DNA of 64,000 bases. It comes from Planctomycetota bacterium (GTDB lineage: Bacteria; Planctomycetota; UBA1135; GCA-002686595). Shown here piece after piece: positions 26,820-40,745 of this stretch. The notes beneath the pieces are model-generated. The model saw only the letters and a list, made by a program, of their open reading frames with translations. It did not search any database and was not told the DNA's origin. The DNA lies in assembly GCA_016795205.1 (NCBI GenBank), contig JAEUHZ010000011.1:34350-98349 (forward strand). The letters are read 5' to 3'. Made by a program: the position numbers and the translations under genes. Positions within the stretch are counted from its first letter, which is position 1. Every line of letters starts with the position of its first letter.

Positions 26820-28205
26820 TCAGCGTGCGAGTCCCATGAGCGCCAGCACGCGCTCGGGCACGGACTCCATCGCGACGACGCCGTCCGCGGGCTCGCCGCC
26901 GCAGCGCGCGAAGGGCTCCGAGGCCAGGAATACCGGGCCGTCCGCGGGATCGTCCGGCAGCCGGCCGTGGCTGCCGCGCACCAGCGACGCATCCAGCGGG
27001 ATCACGTCCATCAGGTAGCGGAAACCCAGCTTCTTCTGGACCAGGCGGCGCGCCACGCGCAGCGCGGGCAGCGCGAGCCGCGGGTCCACGAACAGCTCGC
27101 ACGGGTCGTAGCCGGGCTTGCGGTGGATGTCGACGGTGCGCGCGAAGTCGGGCTCGCCCGCGGGGTCCGACCAGTAGTAGTACGTGAACCACGCGCCGCG
27201 CTCGGCGACCAGCACGAGGTCTCCGCTGCGCGCGTGCAGCAGGCCCGCGCGTTCCAGCTCCGCGCCGGCCAGCACGCGCTCCACGCCCGGCAAGCTCGCG
27301 AGGACCTCGCGCGCCGCGTCGAGCGCGCCGGCCCCGCGGCAATAGACGTGCGCCACCTGGTGGTCGGCGAGCGCGAAGGCGCGGCTCCCGAACACGTCGA
27401 GCACGTCTCCGGCGGGCGTGGGGCGCGCGACCAGCAGTCCCGCGTCGCGCAGGGCGCGGTTCACGTGCACGGGGCGCTCGACGGCGTCGATGCCGTACTC
27501 GCTGACGACCACGACGCGCGTGCCCGTGGCCGCGGCGGCGCGCAGCAGGTCGCCCACGACGCCGTCGATCTCCGCCACCGCGCGGCGCGCGCGGGCGTCG
27601 TCGGGCCCGCAGCGCTGGAAGTCGTAGTCGAGGTGGGGGAGGTAGGCCAGCGTCAGCGCCGGCCGCTCCTCGCGCAGCGTCCAGAGCGTGGCGTCGGCGA
27701 TCCAGCGGCTGGAGGGCAAGCCCGATTTGGGTCCCCAGAAGTCGAAGAACGGGAACGGGCCCAGGGCCGCCGCCAGCCGCTCGCCGTAGCACGCGGGCCA
27801 GGAGTACGTGGCCGGGATCTTGCGCCCGTCGGCCGGGTAGAAGGGTCGCGGCGTGATCGACAGGTCGACCGCGGCGCCCAGGTTCCACCACCAGAAGAGC
27901 TTGGCGACCCGCGCCCGGGGATCGCGCTGCTTGACGAGTTCGTAGAGCTTCGCGCCGGAGACGAGCGCGTTCGATTGGCGCCACAGCGCGACCTCTCCGC
28001 TGTCGCGCGCGTACCAGCCGTTGCCGACCGCGCCGTGCCCCGAGGGCGGAAGCCCGGTCAGCATGGTGGCCTGGGCGGAGCACGTCACCGCAGGCAGCAC
28101 CGTGGTCATCGGCGCGCGCGCCGCGAGCGAGCGCAGGTGGGGCGTCGCGTCCGACAGGAGGCGCGTCGTGAGCCCCACGACGTCGATCAGGAGCACCGGC
28201 TGCAT
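26820..28205 (-). CDS. Nucleotide pyrophosphatase / type I phosphodiesterase family protein
   Basis: Alkaline-phosphatase-superfamily hydrolase of 461 residues. Metal ligand Asp8 (LLIDVVGLT) and nucleophile Thr41 in LPAVTCSAQAT match the NPP pattern. PHLDYDFQR and the late DIHRKPGYDP carry the remaining ligands. It acts on phosphodiester or pyrophosphate bonds; bacterial relatives of this size are poorly characterised. No signal peptide is visible, so it is likely cytoplasmic. The ATG lies only 28 bases from the divergent Rieske gene. Upstream in-frame codons are the Rieske gene in antisense and were excluded. Confidence 0.87.
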   Translation of the reverse strand: MQPVLLIDVVGLTTRLLSDATPHLRSLAARAPMTTVLPAVTCSAQATMLTGLPPSGHGAVGNGWYARDSGEVALWRQSNALVSGAKLYELVKQRDPRARVAKLFWWWNLGAAVDLSITPRPFYPADGRKIPATYSWPACYGERLAAALGPFPFFDFWGPKSGLPSSRWIADATLWTLREERPALTLAYLPHLDYDFQRCGPDDARARRAVAEIDGVVGDLLRAAAATGTRVVVVSEYGIDAVERPVHVNRALRDAGLLVARPTPAGDVLDVFGSRAFALADHQVAHVYCRGAGALDAAREVLASLPGVERVLAGAELERAGLLHARSGDLVLVAERGAWFTYYYWSDPAGEPDFARTVDIHRKPGYDPCELFVDPRLALPALRVARRLVQKKLGFRYLMDVIPLDASLVRGSHGRLPDDPADGPVFLASEPFARCGGEPADGVVAMESVPERVLALMGLAR

Positions 28206-28233
28206 GCGGGCGGCGGATGCTAGCATCGCCGGG

Positions 28234-28584
28234 ATGCTGGACCGGTTGTGGGGTCTCTTCCGCGGCAAGCCCGCGCTGGTGCGCGGCACGGCGCGGCTCG
28301 CCGAGGGGCAGGCCAAGCAGGTCGAGTTCGGGGACGTGCTGGCGGGCGGGAAGGCCGTGCTCCTGTGCCGCGTGGACGGGGAGCTGCACGCCCTCGACAC
28401 CCGCTGTCCGCACGAGGGCGGCCGCCTGATCGAGGGACCGCTCGTCGAAGGTCGGCTGGCGCTGTGCCCGCTCCACAACTACACGTTCGAGCCGAAGACC
28501 GGCCGCGTGGTGCGCGGCTCGTGCGGGAAGGCGACCGTCTACCGAGTGCGGGAACGGGACGGCGACGCGGAGGTCTGGATCTGA
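28234..28584 (+). CDS. Small Rieske [2Fe-2S] protein
   Basis: Rieske ferredoxin of 116 residues. The cluster ligands are C58-x-H60 (CPHEGG) and C78-x2-H81 (CPLHNYTF), the expected pair. Such small proteins serve as soluble electron carriers to oxygenases or reductases; no oxygenase is adjacent. It begins 28 bases from a divergent hydrolase and ends 43 bases before the FMN reductase on the same strand, which might supply electrons. The start is the ATG nearest the domain. Confidence 0.9.
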   Translation: MLDRLWGLFRGKPALVRGTARLAEGQAKQVEFGDVLAGGKAVLLCRVDGELHALDTRCPHEGGRLIEGPLVEGRLALCPLHNYTFEPKTGRVVRGSCGKATVYRVRERDGDAEVWI

Positions 28585-28627
28585 ACTCCGGCGCAGGCCG
28601 GCGCGGCGCGCGGTATCGTCGCGCGCC

Positions 28628-29215
28628 ATGACGACCCCCATCCGCATCCTGGCTTTCGCCGGGAGCCTGCGCCGCGACTCCTGGAACAAGAAGCTCGTGC
28701 GCGTCGCCGCGCAGGGCGCGCGCGACGCCGGCGCCGAGGTCAGCGAGCTCGACCTGAAGGAGCTCGACTTGCCGCTCTACGACGGTGACCTGGAGCGCGC
28801 CAGCGGTCTGCCGGCCGGCGCGCAGCGCTTCAAGCAGCTCCTGCGCGCGCACCACGGGTTCCTGGTGGCGAGCCCCGAGTACAACTCCTCGATCTCGGGC
28901 GTGCTCAAGAACGCGATCGACTGGGCCACGCGGGCCGAGCCGGGCGAGCCGGCGCTGGCGGCCTTCGACGGCAAGGTGGCGGGACTGCTCTCGGCCTCGC
29001 CGGGTCCCTTCGGTGGCGTGCGCGGGCTGCTCACGGTGCGCGCGATCCTGTCCGGGATCCGCGTGATCGTGGCGCCCGACCAGACCTTGGTCCCCAAGGC
29101 CCACGAGGCCTTCGACGCGGAGGGCCGTCTGACCGACGCGCGCCACGCGGAGTCCGCGCAGCGCGTCGGCGCGCGGGTCGTCGACCTGGCTCGCGCGCTG
29201 TCCGCCGCGCGCTGA
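28628..29215 (+). CDS. NAD(P)H-dependent FMN reductase
   Basis: Flavodoxin-fold reductase of 195 residues. The phosphate-binding loop FAGSLRRDSWNKKL and the flavin-stacking PEYNSSISGVLKNAIDWATR are diagnostic of the family. It reduces FMN, quinones, azo compounds or metals with NAD(P)H; the substrate is unknown. Proximity to the Rieske gene suggests an electron-transfer partnership, but this is inference. A 169-base gap follows before the pilin-like genes, with no promoter I can name. Confidence 0.92.
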   Translation: MTTPIRILAFAGSLRRDSWNKKLVRVAAQGARDAGAEVSELDLKELDLPLYDGDLERASGLPAGAQRFKQLLRAHHGFLVASPEYNSSISGVLKNAIDWATRAEPGEPALAAFDGKVAGLLSASPGPFGGVRGLLTVRAILSGIRVIVAPDQTLVPKAHEAFDAEGRLTDARHAESAQRVGARVVDLARALSAAR

Positions 29216-29384
29216 CCGGGGCCGGCGGGGCCTTCGCGACCCGCGTCCGTGCGCGGCCCCGCTGGGTGGGTGCGCGCGGAAGCGTTTTCCGGGCGGCGAC
29301 CGCCGCGTGCTGGGGGGCGCCCGGGTCCGCCGGGCCGTCTTCGGATCGGCGTGAGCGTGCGTCGATGGTGCCGAGCGAGCCGCC

Positions 29385-29951
29385 ATGCTCCCGCCCTACG
29401 TCCATCCACCGCGTGCCGTGCGAGCGCGCCGGTCGGGCTTCTCGCTGGTCGAGATCGTCCTGGTGCTCGCCATCCTGAGCGTGGCGTCGGCCATGTACGC
29501 GCAGACCGTGGCCTCGTCGCGACGCCTCGACCCCATCGCGCAGGAGACCGCGATCGCCGCGGAAGCCGCGCGCATCGCCTTGGAGCGCCTGCGGGCCGTG
29601 CCGCCCGAGCGCCTGCTCGCGACGTTCGACGACGATCCCGGGAACGATCCCGACGGCGCCGGCACGGCGCCCGGCGCCCGGTTCGCGGTCGAGGGCCTCG
29701 CTCCCAGCGCGGCGGGCGTCCCGGTCGGCCGCTACGTGTTTCCCCTGGTCGAGGGCCGACTCGCGGAGGACTACGTCGACGCCCTGCTGGGCCTCCCGCG
29801 CGACCTGAACGGGGACGGCCTGGTCGACTCCGGCGATCACCGCGCGGACTGGGTGATCCTGCCCATCGAAGTGCGCCTGGAATGGAGCCCGCGTGGGTCC
29901 ATGTCGGCGACGCGCGACTTCTCCCTCTACACCATGATCCCCAGGCTATGA
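29385..29951 (+). CDS. Type IV pilin-like (prepilin) protein, GspI/PilV-type
   Basis: Protein of 188 residues with a type III (prepilin) signal: positively charged leader, cleavage site G-F-S-L-V-E-I with Glu at position 5 of the mature form, then a hydrophobic helix (about 17-40). Prepilin peptidase would cleave after the Gly. The globular part contains DLNGDGLVDSGDH, an EF-hand/dockerin-like calcium loop. It overlaps the next gene by four bases (ATGA). It probably belongs to a pilus or type II secretion pseudopilus; no PilB, PilC or GspD is in the window. Confidence 0.85.
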   Translation: MLPPYVHPPRAVRARRSGFSLVEIVLVLAILSVASAMYAQTVASSRRLDPIAQETAIAAEAARIALERLRAVPPERLLATFDDDPGNDPDGAGTAPGARFAVEGLAPSAAGVPVGRYVFPLVEGRLAEDYVDALLGLPRDLNGDGLVDSGDHRADWVILPIEVRLEWSPRGSMSATRDFSLYTMIPRL

Positions 29952-30574
29952 CGCGCGCGCCTCGCCAGGGATTTGAGCGCGGGTTCACGCTGCTCGAGCT
30001 GGCCGTGGCGCTCGTGCTGCTCGCGCTCGTGATCGGCAACGTCTACACGGTGCTGGGCGGGACCACGCGCGACGTCGGCGCGCGCAGCGCCGAGTTCGAG
30101 GCCGAGGCGCAGGCGCGGCGCGCGCTCGATCGCATCGCCATGGCGCTCGTCGGCAGCTACGAGCGCACGCTGTTCGAGGGCGCCGAGAGCCCGGACTCGC
30201 GTCCGCTGATCAACTACGAGGAGTTCCTGGGCATGGGCGACCCCGACGGCGACGGCGTCCCGCAGGAGGTCTTCAGTCCGCTCATGCGGATCGCGCTGAC
30301 CGCGCAGTCGGGCGGCGAGGTGACCTGGTACGAGAGCCCGGGCGAAGCCGGCGAGCGGCGCGTGGTGTGGGTCAAGGACGTGCCCCAGTTCGCGCAGGGC
30401 GAGATCCCGGGCAATGGCGTCGACGACAACGGCAACGGCTTGGTCGACGAGTCTGGTCTGGCGTTCGTCAAGGAGGGCCGCTCCGTGCGGATCCTGCTCT
30501 CCGTGCGGCGCTCGAACGGGCAGGGCGGCTGGATCGAGAAGCAGCTCCAGACGGTCGTGACGTGCAGGAACTGA
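29948..30574 (+). CDS. Type IV pilin-like protein, GspJ-type
   Basis: Prepilin-like protein of 208 residues. The leader ends in G-F-T-L-L-E-L, with Glu at mature position 5 and a hydrophobic helix following. The body carries two Asp-rich calcium-loop-like motifs, DPDGDGVPQ and GVDDNGNGLVDE, the latter resembling the MopE/TSP3 type. Size and order after a GspI-like gene suggest a minor pseudopilin. The start is fixed by the ATGA overlap with the preceding gene. Confidence 0.85.
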   Translation: MTRAPRQGFERGFTLLELAVALVLLALVIGNVYTVLGGTTRDVGARSAEFEAEAQARRALDRIAMALVGSYERTLFEGAESPDSRPLINYEEFLGMGDPDGDGVPQEVFSPLMRIALTAQSGGEVTWYESPGEAGERRVVWVKDVPQFAQGEIPGNGVDDNGNGLVDESGLAFVKEGRSVRILLSVRRSNGQGGWIEKQLQTVVTCRN

Positions 30575-30583
30575 GGTGAAGCC

Positions 30584-31948
30584 ATGATGCTCACGAGGCG
30601 CGCAAGCAGAGTCCACGGACGCCGAGGCAGCGCGATGCTGGCCGCGTTGCTCGTCGTGTTCGCCGTGTCGACGCTGACGATGATCCACATCCAGCTCGAC
30701 CTCTCGAAGGCGCACGAGCAGCGCGGCGCGGTCGACACGAAGCGCGCCTTCTACGTGGCCGAGGCCGGCCTGGCCGAGGCCTACTACGGCGTCGTCACCG
30801 GCCGCAGCGGCAACGTGGGCACCGAGGATGAGCCGGCGCGCTTCGCGAACGGCATCTTCTGGACCACGGCCAAGGAGGAAGGCCTGGGTCGGGTCACCCT
30901 GACCAGCACGGGCATGTGCGGGGCGGGCCGCGCCACGCTGGCGCTGGTGATCGAGCGCACCAGCCGCTCGGTCGCGTCGCTGGGGTTCTTCGGCGACCAC
31001 TGGCTGGTCATGGAAGCGGATGCGACGGTCGACTCCTACGACTCGTCCGAGGGTCGCTACGCGCTGCCGATCCTGCCCGTGGGCGGGCCGCTGCCCGATG
31101 GCGCACGCGTCGGCAGCAACCAGGACCTGACCATCGGTCAGGGCTGCAAGGTGCTCGGCGACGCGCGGCCCGGACCGGCCGGGATCCTGGTGCGCGACGG
31201 CAGCGCTGTGGTCGCGGGCAGCACGTCGCCCTACGAGCTCTCGAACGAGATGCCGCCCATCGAGGTGCCGACTTTCGAGAACCTGGGCGCGATCGCCACC
31301 ACGCTGCTGCGGCCGATCGGCACGATCGCCGCTGGCGAGAAGGCCTACGACACGATCCGGGTGACGACCGGCACCACGCTGACGATCAAGGGTCCGGCGC
31401 GCGTGGTCGTCTCGGACCTGGTCGTCGACGCGCTGGGGCAGCTCGTCTTCGACACCACGAACGGCCCGATCGAACTGTACGTGACCGACTGGCTGGCCTG
31501 GCTCCCCGGCTCGCTGGTCTCGACGTCGTCGCAGGACCCGCGTTCGGTCTCGATCCTGGTGACCGCCAGCGTGGTCAAGGACCAGGACCGCAACGGCACG
31601 CCCGACCTGCCGGTCATCCTGGGCGCCAGCGGCTCGTTGCACGGGACCCTGTACGCGCCACAGGCCGGCGTCAGCCTGCCGAGCACGCTGCAGGTCTTCG
31701 GCGCCGTCGGGGCCAAGTACCTGCTCGTGAAGGCCGGGGCCAAGCTGCACTTCGACACCTCACTGCTCGAGGCCAGCGAGGAGGAGGGGGCCCTGCCGCG
31801 GCTCGTCGGCTGGCGGCTCGTCGAGCTGCCCAACGTGCCGGTCGTGAAGCTGCGCTACGACGCGCTCCGCTCGCTGCTCCAGCAGGGAGTCGACGTGAAG
31901 CTGGGCTCGACGGCGCACTTCGACATCGGAGTCCTGGACACGCCCTGA
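30584..31948 (+). CDS. PilX-like pilus assembly protein
   Basis: Protein of 454 residues with one N-terminal hydrophobic helix (AMLAALLVVFAVSTLTMIHI) followed by AFYVAEAGLAEAYYGV, a pattern typical of PilX N-terminal domains. The remaining ~370 residues are Gly/Thr/Val-rich beta structure with repeated strands near 250-390, including QDRNGTPDL, a third calcium-loop-like motif in this cluster. Its gene follows the GspJ-like gene by nine bases. It likely forms part of the same surface fibre. Confidence 0.75.
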   Translation: MMLTRRASRVHGRRGSAMLAALLVVFAVSTLTMIHIQLDLSKAHEQRGAVDTKRAFYVAEAGLAEAYYGVVTGRSGNVGTEDEPARFANGIFWTTAKEEGLGRVTLTSTGMCGAGRATLALVIERTSRSVASLGFFGDHWLVMEADATVDSYDSSEGRYALPILPVGGPLPDGARVGSNQDLTIGQGCKVLGDARPGPAGILVRDGSAVVAGSTSPYELSNEMPPIEVPTFENLGAIATTLLRPIGTIAAGEKAYDTIRVTTGTTLTIKGPARVVVSDLVVDALGQLVFDTTNGPIELYVTDWLAWLPGSLVSTSSQDPRSVSILVTASVVKDQDRNGTPDLPVILGASGSLHGTLYAPQAGVSLPSTLQVFGAVGAKYLLVKAGAKLHFDTSLLEASEEEGALPRLVGWRLVELPNVPVVKLRYDALRSLLQQGVDVKLGSTAHFDIGVLDTP

Positions 31949-31951
31949 CCC

Positions 31952-33139
31952 ATGACCGCGCTCCTCCCACCGGGCTGCGGCGTGCGGGCCGCGCTCGCTG
32001 CGGGCTGCCTCGTGGCGCTGCTCCTCGCGCCGCTCGCGGCGCAGGAACGGCGTGCCGCCGTCCGCACGCCGGCGGCGGTCTTCGCCGAGGTCATGGAGGC
32101 GCGGCGCGCGGCTGACGCCACCGCCACCGAGGCCGCGGCGTCCGAGCTCGCCGCGTGGCCGCGGCTCGACGTCCTGCCGATCCTGATCGCCGCGGCCGAC
32201 CCGGCGCGCGGCAAGGAGTCGTGTGGCGCGGCGCTCGCGGTCCTGGAGCGCATGGGGCTCGCGGACGACGCCGCGTTCGCCGCCTCGCTGCTGCAGCCCG
32301 GCCTCGAGGAGGACCTGCGCCGGGCCCTCGTGGGCCTGGCGCGCCGCGACGCGCGCACCCTGGCGGCGTTGGAAGCGTTGCTGCGAACCGTGAGCAGCTC
32401 GGCGCGCGTGGCCTTCGTGCGCGCCGTCGAGGACCTGCGCACGCCGGCCGCCGCCGTGTGGCTCGCGCGCTGCGCGGAGCGCGCGCCGGATGTGCGCGGC
32501 GAGGCGCTGGCGCGCCTCGGTCGGCTCGGCGAGGCCCTGCCGCTCGGGGCGCCCGCGGAGGCGCTGGACGCCGTGCGGTCGCTCCTGGCCGGCGTGGAGA
32601 CGCGGGCCCTGCGCGACGCGGTCGTGGCCTGCGGCCGCCTGGAGGACGGGGACGCCGTCCCGTTGCTCATCGCGCTGCTCGGCGACGAGGACCGCGGCCT
32701 GTCCGCCGACGCGGCCTGGTCGCTCCAACGCATCACCGGGCTCGCCCTGCGCGACCGCCGGGACCGCTGGGAGCACTGGTACCAGTCCGAGGCCGAGTGG
32801 TGGCGCGAGCGCTCCGACCGCGCCTTCGCGGCGCTGGACTCCGGGGACGCGGCAGTGCGCACGCGCGCGATCCTCGAGCTCTCCGGGCGCCGCACCGCGC
32901 GCGAGCAACTCGCGCAGCGCCTCACGCCGTTGCTGGAGGACCGCGACCCGGAGGTGGCGCGGCTCTCGGCCTGGGCCTTGGGAGTGCTGCGCACGAAGGC
33001 CGCGGTGCCGGCGCTCCTCGCCGCCCTGGAGCAGGCCGAGACGCCCGCGTCCGGGGAGGCCTGGAAGGCCCTGCGCGCCATCGCCCGGAAAGATCTTCCG
33101 CGCGAGCCGGCGGCCTGCCGCGCCGCGCTCGGGCTGTGA
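31952..33139 (+). CDS. HEAT-repeat protein, exported
   Basis: Protein of 395 residues with an N-terminal signal (about 1-32, ending AQE). Most of the rest is Ala/Leu/Arg-rich helical hairpins of about 30 residues, characteristic of HEAT/PBS-lyase repeats, for example ALPLLIALLGDEDRGLSADAAWSLQRITG-type units near 230-250 and VARLSAWALGVLRTKAAVPALLAAL near 335-360. Such proteins are scaffolds without enzymatic motifs. It starts three bases after the PilX-like stop, so it is probably part of the same operon. Its partner is unknown. Confidence 0.8.
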   Translation: MTALLPPGCGVRAALAAGCLVALLLAPLAAQERRAAVRTPAAVFAEVMEARRAADATATEAAASELAAWPRLDVLPILIAAADPARGKESCGAALAVLERMGLADDAAFAASLLQPGLEEDLRRALVGLARRDARTLAALEALLRTVSSSARVAFVRAVEDLRTPAAAVWLARCAERAPDVRGEALARLGRLGEALPLGAPAEALDAVRSLLAGVETRALRDAVVACGRLEDGDAVPLLIALLGDEDRGLSADAAWSLQRITGLALRDRRDRWEHWYQSEAEWWRERSDRAFAALDSGDAAVRTRAILELSGRRTAREQLAQRLTPLLEDRDPEVARLSAWALGVLRTKAAVPALLAALEQAETPASGEAWKALRAIARKDLPREPAACRAALGL

Positions 33140-33220
33140 GGCCGCGCTCAAGCGGCCTGCCCGGATCGTTCGATCCCTCACTACCCGCTTTCGCGCGCCT
33201 CGCGCGTCGCTCGCACCCCC

Positions 33221-33691
33221 ATGCCGAAGCACGAACAGCGCCGCGACCGCCTCGTCCGGCCCCGCCTGCAACTGCGCCTGATCATGGCGTTCCTGGCCGT
33301 GGCCGCGACCGCGCTCTTGTTCCAGTTCGCGCTGTTCGCCAGCGCGATCGCGACCGTGGCGGCCGACCTGCCGCAGGACGGCCGCGTGCTGCTCGAGCAG
33401 TCGACCAGCCTGTCGCTCGTCATCCTGGCCGTCTCGTTGGGCGTGCTGCTGCCCCTGTGCTTCTTCGTCGGCGTGCTCGTGACCTTCCGCGTCGCCGGCC
33501 CCCTGTACCGCTTCGAGAAGCACCTGGAGGCCGTCGCGCGCGGCGAGGACCCGGGCACCTGCCGGATCCGCAAGGGCGACGAGCTGCACGAGTTCTGCGA
33601 CGTGCTGAACTCCGCGCTGAACCGCGTGCGGGAGCGCGGCGCCTTCCGCGAGCTCCAGGCCGAGCCCGCGACGGTCGACGAGGCCGCCTGA
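33221..33691 (+). CDS. Two-helix membrane protein with HAMP-like domain
   Basis: Protein of 156 residues with two membrane helices (about 20-45 and 62-90), then a HAMP-like segment RVAGPLYRFEKHLEAVARGED and a short charged tail. It has no kinase or methyl-accepting domain. It ends immediately before the GTG of the histidine kinase. It probably modulates that signalling pathway, as a separate membrane-anchored relay module. The actual stimulus is unknown. Confidence 0.8.
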   Translation: MPKHEQRRDRLVRPRLQLRLIMAFLAVAATALLFQFALFASAIATVAADLPQDGRVLLEQSTSLSLVILAVSLGVLLPLCFFVGVLVTFRVAGPLYRFEKHLEAVARGEDPGTCRIRKGDELHEFCDVLNSALNRVRERGAFRELQAEPATVDEAA

Positions 33692-35634
33692 GTGCGGCCG
33701 GGGTCCCGCGTGTCGCTGCGCGCCAAGATCGTCCTGATCCTCGCGGCGATCGTCGCGGTCTACGCCGCCGTGGACCACGTCGTGCAGCGCACGCTGGTCT
33801 TCAAGAGCTTCGTCCAGCTCGAGGAGCAGGCGGCGCGCGCCGACCTCAAGCGCGTCCTGAGCGCCATCGACGGCGAGCGCGACCACCTCGCGCGCACCTG
33901 CAAGGCCGCGGCGTCGTCCGAGGAGACCTACCGCTTCGCGGCCGAGGGCAACGCGCACGCGCTCGAGACGAGCATCCTGCCGCAGGCCTTCCGGGGCGAC
34001 GATCTGAGTCTCTTGTTCGTGTGCGATCCGCGTGGCCGGGTGGTGTGGGGCGGCGCGCGCGACCTGCGCCGTCCAGGGAAGCCCGAGATCGCCCTGCGGG
34101 ACTTCCCGGCGCGGCAGCTCTCGCCGGTGCACCCGCTCATGCCGGCGCCGGGCCGCCCCCGGGCCTCGGGCCTGCTGCTCACCGAGATCGGTCCGATGCT
34201 GGTCGCGTCCGAGCCGATCACGGGCTCGGACGCCGAGGCCGAACCGCGTGGGGTCTTGATCCTGGGCAAGCCGCTGGACGCGCCGTTGGTCGAGCGCCTG
34301 GCCCGGCAGAGCGGCGTTCCGTTCGCCGTGTGGCCGATCGACTCCTCCTCCCTGCCGCCCGACCTGGAGGCCGTGCGGGACGAGGTCGCCGCCGCGGCGA
34401 CGCTCACGCCGGAGCTGCAGGTCCCGGTGCTCCGTCCGGTCGACGAGGAGCGCTTGGCCGCCTTCGGCGGGATCTCGGACGTCCGTGATCAGCCGATCCT
34501 GCTGACGCGCGCCGAGGTCTCGCGCGACATCACGGGCAGCGGGGCGCGCGCGGTCCGCTACGCGCTGACGTCGACGATCGCCGCGGGGGTGCTGCTGCTG
34601 CTCGTGCTGCTGAACCTGCTGCAGCGCGCGGTCCTGACGCCCATCGGGGCCCTGACCCGGCACGCCACCGAGATCAGCAGCAGCGAGGACTTCACCCGCC
34701 GCATCGGGTCCGATCGCACGGACGAGATCGGTGTCCTGGCCCGCGAGTTCGACGGGCTCATCGGCCGCATCGAGCAGTCGCGCGCCGATCTGGTGAAGGC
34801 CGCGCGCGCGGCGGGCATGTCGGAGATCGCGACGGGCGTCCTGCACAACGTGGGCAACGTCCTGAACAGCGTGAACGTCAGCGCGAACCTGGTCGCCGAG
34901 CGCGTGCGCGGCTCGGCCTCGAACGACCTGGCCAAGGTCGTGAAGGTGCTGGAGCCCCACGCCGATGACCTGCCCGGGTTCCTGGCACGCGACCCCAAGG
35001 GCCGCGCGCTGCTCCCGCTCCTGAAGTCGATCGCGGGCGAACTCGAGGCCGAGCGCGCCCGCGTGCAGAAGGAGATCAAGTCGATGTGCGATGGCATCGA
35101 GCACGTGAAGGAGCTCGTGCAGGCTCAACAGGGCTACGCCGGTCGCTCGGGCGTCACCGAGGTCGTCTCGATCGCGGAGCAGGTCGACGCGGCCCTCTCG
35201 TTCACCGGTCAGGCACTCCAAGGTGGCGGCCACATCGAGGTCGTGCGCGAGTACGACCCGCTGCCGGCGTGTCGCATCGATCGCCACCGCCTGATGGAGA
35301 TCCTCGTCAACCTGATCCAGAACGCGCGACAGGCGACCCAGGAAGCCGGCCGCGATCCGCGCATCGTGCTGCGCGTGCGCGCCCTGGGCCACGCCCGGGT
35401 GCGCATCGAGGTCCAGGACAACGGCGTGGGCATCCCCCCCGAGAACCTGGCCCGCATCTTCACGCACGGCTTCACCACCAAGAAGACCGGCCACGGCTTC
35501 GGCCTCCACTCGTCCGCGAACGCGGCGCGCGAGATGGGCGCCAGCCTCTCGGCCACGAGCGACGGCCCGGGCCACGGAGCCACGTTCGCGCTCGACCTCA
35601 CCATCGCAACGCCGGCCAAGGCGGGAGCTGCAGC

Positions 35635-35638
<4 letters not shown>
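33692..35638 (+). CDS. Membrane sensor histidine kinase (CHASE4-like, HAMP, HATPase)
   Basis: Sensor kinase of 648 residues, GTG start. One membrane helix at about 8-30, an extracytoplasmic CHASE4-like domain to about 285, a second helix (TIAAGVLLLLVLLNLLQ), then HAMP (TPIGALTRHATEISS). The phospho-acceptor box is the atypical GVLHNVGNVLNSV. The ATPase domain has LVNLIQNARQA (N box), DNGVGIPPENL and HGFGLHSSANAA. This kinase type commonly pairs with an extended-receiver hybrid kinase, which is the next gene, overlapped by four bases (ATGA). Confidence 0.92.
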
Positions 35639-37431
<1,793 letters not shown>

Positions 37432-37437
37432 CGGCCC

Positions 37438-37459
37438 GGCGCGGGCTGCGCCCCGCGCC
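37438..37459 (+). terminator. Perfect 8-bp hairpin after the signalling operon
   Basis: ggcgcggg and cccgcgcc pair perfectly around a 6-base loop, starting seven bases after the hybrid-kinase stop. No T-run follows, so termination might need Rho, but the position just past the last gene of the operon is suggestive. Confidence 0.45.
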
Positions 37460-37572
37460 AGCGGCCGCGCGCTCCTCGGATCGGCCCTTGTGATCGAGCG
37501 GCCGGGTGCGGAGAATCCGTGGCGTCCGTCCCCGCGCCCTCGAGTCCACGCCGTGCCGTCCGAGCCCTCCCC

Positions 37573-39668
<2,096 letters not shown>

Positions 39669-39672
39669 CGCG

Positions 39673-40743
39673 GTGTCGAGGGGCGCGAAGATCCTGCGCC
39701 GCACACTGTCGGGCGGCGCGCTGCTCGCGGCGGTCGCGGGCCTCCTGTGGTGGAACGCGTCGGATCCGGCCGGGCGCCCGCTGCTGTGGATCACGAGCGC
39801 GATCCTCGTCGCGGCGGTCGTCGAGGTCGCGCGCATGGGCAGCCTGGCGCTGATCGACGTGCGTCCGCCGCTGCTCCTGGGCGCCGTCGCGACGATCCTG
39901 TTCGCGCACGCGGCCCTCGAAGGCGCGGCCCTGCGCGCCGAGTACGCCGGGTTCCCTGCCGCGGCCGAGCAGACGGCCCGGCCGGGGTACTTGGTCGAAG
40001 GGGCCTTCGCGGTGCTCGTGGCGCTCGCCGTGCACGGCGTGACGCGCAGCGTGGCGCGCCTCTCCGGCAGTCCGGCGCTGGGCCGCTCCGCGGGGCTGCT
40101 CCTCTCCGGCGGGCTCGTCGTGTGGGCGCTGCACGACGTCCATGCCGCGCGCGTCAACGTGCTCAACGCGCTGATCGTGCTGGCGCTCTTGGCGGCGAGC
40201 GCCGCGCCCCTCGCGGCCCGCGAGCCCGGAGGCGGACGGCGGCTGCTCGTGGTGGCGCTGCTCGCGGCCTGGCTCCTGCCGCCGCTCCCCGCGCTGTGGG
40301 GCCTGTGGCACGCGTACGGCACCGGCGGCCTCGTGGCGCTGCTCGCGCTGTCGAAGATCGGCGACACGGCCGGCTACTACGTGGGCGGCGCGATCGGGCG
40401 CAGCCATCCCTTCCCTGCGATCTCGCCGGGCAAGACCACTGCGGGCTGCGTCGCGTCCCTGGTCGCGGCGACCGCGCTGGGCGGGATCCTGTCCGCGACC
40501 GGCGTGCTGCCCGAGGGGCGCTTCGGCCTGGCCGGCGGGCTGGCCGCCGGTGCGCTGCTGAACGTCGCGGCCCAGGCCGGCGACCTGTTCGAAAGCGCCG
40601 TGAAGCGTCGCGCTGGCGTCAAGGACTCGTCGACCTGGTTCGGCCCTTCGGGCGGCCTGCTGGACCAGCTCGACAGCCTGCTGTTCTCGATCCCCGCGGC
40701 CTTGGCGACCTGGCCGTTCCTGTTCCCGACGGTCGCGCGTTGA
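39673..40743 (+). CDS. cdsA: Phosphatidate cytidylyltransferase
   Basis: Makes CDP-diacylglycerol from phosphatidate and CTP in the inner membrane. Protein of 356 residues with about eight membrane helices. The signature is near-complete as [19 protein letters not shown] then [10 protein letters not shown]; the usual His before GG is Ser. The GTG at 39673 was preferred over 39634 because it follows the uppS stop directly and the upstream codons are Arg-rich filler. Confidence 0.93.
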   Translation: MSRGAKILRRTLSGGALLAAVAGLLWWNASDPAGRPLLWITSAILVAAVVEVARMGSLALIDVRPPLLLGAVATILFAHAALEGAALRAEYAGFPAAAEQTARPGYLVEGAFAVLVALAVHGVTRSVARLSGSPALGRSAGLLLSGGLVVWALHDVHAARVNVLNALIVLALLAASAAPLAAREPGGGRRLLVVALLAAWLLPPLPALWGLWHAYGTGGLVALLALSKIGDTAGYYVGGAIGRSHPFPAISPGKTTAGCVASLVAATALGGILSATGVLPEGRFGLAGGLAAGALLNVAAQAGDLFESAVKRRAGVKDSSTWFGPSGGLLDQLDSLLFSIPAALATWPFLFPTVAR

Positions 40744-40745
40744 CA

